From: Sphingomonas paeninsulae | Lineage (GTDB): Bacteria > Pseudomonadota > Alphaproteobacteria > Sphingomonadales > Sphingomonadaceae | Length of the DNA stretch: 64,000 bases | Assembly: GCF_003660165.1 (NCBI RefSeq) | Contig: NZ_CP032829.1 | Span: 2,183,001 to 2,247,000 of the forward strand | Direction of reading: 5' to 3' | Shown: positions 62,927 to 64,000 of the stretch, piece by piece | How positions within the stretch are numbered: the stretch's first letter is position 1 | Layout: the number at the start of each line of letters is the position of its first letter | Notes under the pieces: model-generated | Databases searched by the model: none | Told to the model about the DNA's origin: nothing | What the model saw: the letters and a program-made list of their open reading frames with translations, nothing else | Made by a program: the position numbers and the translations under genes

Positions 62927-64000
62927 CTAGGCCGCCTTTTCCTTAGACTTTTTAGGCAACATCGCCGTGATGCCACTGAGTTTGCCCAGCAACGAACCCT
63001 TGGCACCGGTTTTGCCATCGGCGACCTTGGCGATCGCGGCTTCATCGACGGTGCGGACAAGCCGGTTGGCGATGTCGAGCAGTACGGTGGCTGTTTTGCT
63101 CCCCTTGCCAGCTTCTGCGAGCGTTTTGCCGAGCTTTGCCGCCTGAGTTGCGACTTTCACGTCGAGCGGTACGACATAATCCAGTTTGCGTTCGATCGAC
63201 GTTTCGAAGTCCTTGCGGCTAATTTCGCCAGGACCAGCGGCCGCAACTTTGTTGGCAACGACCATGACGCTGCTCTGTGGCGCATTGGACTTCAGCCACG
63301 ACAGGATGCGGATCACGTCACGGGCTGAGGCAAGCGTCAGTTCGGTCGTGATGACGGTTGCCTGAACATCGCTCATCAGATGCGGGTGCTGGACCAGCAT
63401 ACCGCGCGGCAGGTCGATAACCGTGCATTCGAAGGCCGTCCGCATTTCTTCCTGAAGCTGGAAGAAGGCGGCACCGTCGGTCATCATCGGCTGATTGATC
63501 GGAGCCTCGGCCGACAGGACGGCAAGCTTTTCATTGGCTTTGACCATTGCGCGTTCGATGAACAAACCGTCGATACGGCTTGGGTTGTCAATCGCGTCGG
63601 TCAGGCCACGTCCGGGTTCGAGGTCGAGCGTCAGCGCGCCGGTCCCGAAGTGAATGTCGAGATCGAGCAGCGCAGTCGATCGCTCGGCCTTTTCGCTCAA
63701 CAGCCACGCAATCGACGTTGCCAGCGTCGAGGCACCGGCACCGCCGCGAGCTCCGATGATCGCCGCCATGACATGCGGACGTTCGGTACTGGCATCGATG
63801 TGCTTGGGCGCGTTGAACACAGCTTGCGCGTGAGCAAAGGCCTCACGAAGCTGATCGGCACTGAATGGCTTCAGCAGATAATCCTGAATGCCGCTGGCAA
63901 CCAGATCGCGATAAAGGCGAACGTCGTTGACCTGGCCGGCCGCAATCACGACGGTTCCAGGTTCGCAGACTTCGGCCAGCGCGTTGATGTCGTTCAGTGG
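62927..64000 (-). CDS. cpaE: Tad pilus localisation protein TadZ/CpaE (5' truncated by window)
   Basis: Pilus-assembly protein with an N-terminal response-regulator-like domain and a C-terminal ParA/MinD-like ATPase. The frame runs off the right edge; 357 residues are visible. The receiver-like end shows 'LVASGIQDYLLKPFSADQLR' followed by the ATPase 'IIGARGGAGASTLATSIAWL', a Walker A lacking both signature lysines of KGGxGKT. Later blocks are 'TALLDLDIHFGTGALTLDLE', 'CTVIDLPRGMLVQHPHL' and 'VVANKVAAAGPGEISRKDFE'. A basic C-terminal tail ends in 'KKSKEKAA'. Confidence 0.92.
   Translation of the reverse strand, partial: PLNDINALAEVCEPGTVVIAAGQVNDVRLYRDLVASGIQDYLLKPFSADQLREAFAHAQAVFNAPKHIDASTERPHVMAAIIGARGGAGASTLATSIAWLLSEKAERSTALLDLDIHFGTGALTLDLEPGRGLTDAIDNPSRIDGLFIERAMVKANEKLAVLSAEAPINQPMMTDGAAFFQLQEEMRTAFECTVIDLPRGMLVQHPHLMSDVQATVITTELTLASARDVIRILSWLKSNAPQSSVMVVANKVAAAGPGEISRKDFETSIERKLDYVVPLDVKVATQAAKLGKTLAEAGKGSKTATVLLDIANRLVRTVDEAAIAKVADGKTGAKGSLLGKLSGITAMLPKKSKEKAA

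Overview
The window looks like a core-chromosome segment of an alphaproteobacterium of the order Sphingomonadales (Sphingomonas-like). Support comes from the GcrA cell-cycle regulator, the split ATP synthase locus (F0 genes with a b/b' pair, no F1 genes alongside), the rph/hrcA/grpE and dnaK/dnaJ layout, an alphaproteobacterial RpoH promoter, a petABC bc1 operon, 'vgr-related' and DUF1289 proteins, and a GC-rich sequence packed with 4-bp start/stop overlaps. I see no rRNA, tRNA, insertion sequence, prophage or CRISPR array.

Layout. 1-2.4 kb: tail of a Mth938-like gene, then a leftward manA / glycosyltransferase / DUF1289 group. 2.5-9.9 kb: bamD; rsmI-yraN-gshB; a divergent LpoA/LppC-like lipoprotein; hemW; a secreted CAP protein; rdgB-rph. 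10-16 kb: proteostasis genes hrcA-grpE and dnaK-dnaJ, with a vgr-related protein and a periplasmic copper chaperone between them. 16.1-16.4 kb: an unusual intergenic region with two perfect hairpins flanking a 27-codon hydrophobic ORF. 16.4-22.7 kb: purB, an EF-hand protein, radC, and the ydbH-ynbE-ydbL envelope lipid-transport operon. 22.9-25.3 kb: atpI-atpB-atpE-atpF'-atpF. 26-31 kb: uvrC, convergent with a translationally coupled trio (polysaccharide deacetylase, CelD/BcsL-type acyltransferase, JmjC-like cupin). 31-36 kb: recO-metZ-apaG-LysR, then parE. 36-43 kb: gcrA, an orphan ABC-2 permease, argD-argF-hslO, and queC-queE. 43-51 kb: small envelope proteins, lipB, hemF-trmL, petABC, apt. 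51-55 kb: leftward TraB-rplY-pth-ychF-maoC. 55-60.6 kb: glyQ-glyS and ppdK. 60.6-64 kb: end of a Tad pilus locus (tadZ/cpaE, tadB, tadC).

Most genes are housekeeping: energy (bc1 complex, ATP synthase), heme, nucleotide and arginine metabolism, tRNA/rRNA modification, protein quality control, outer-membrane assembly and replication. The most striking feature of the sequence is that four otherwise intact genes (hemW, the copper chaperone, radC, metZ) are each broken by the loss of one G in a coding-strand G run. The pattern points to sequencing or consensus error rather than four independent pseudogenes. The best candidates for undescribed biology are the hairpin / micro-ORF / hairpin cassette at 16098-16317 and the deacetylase / acyltransferase / cupin trio at 27922-30937.
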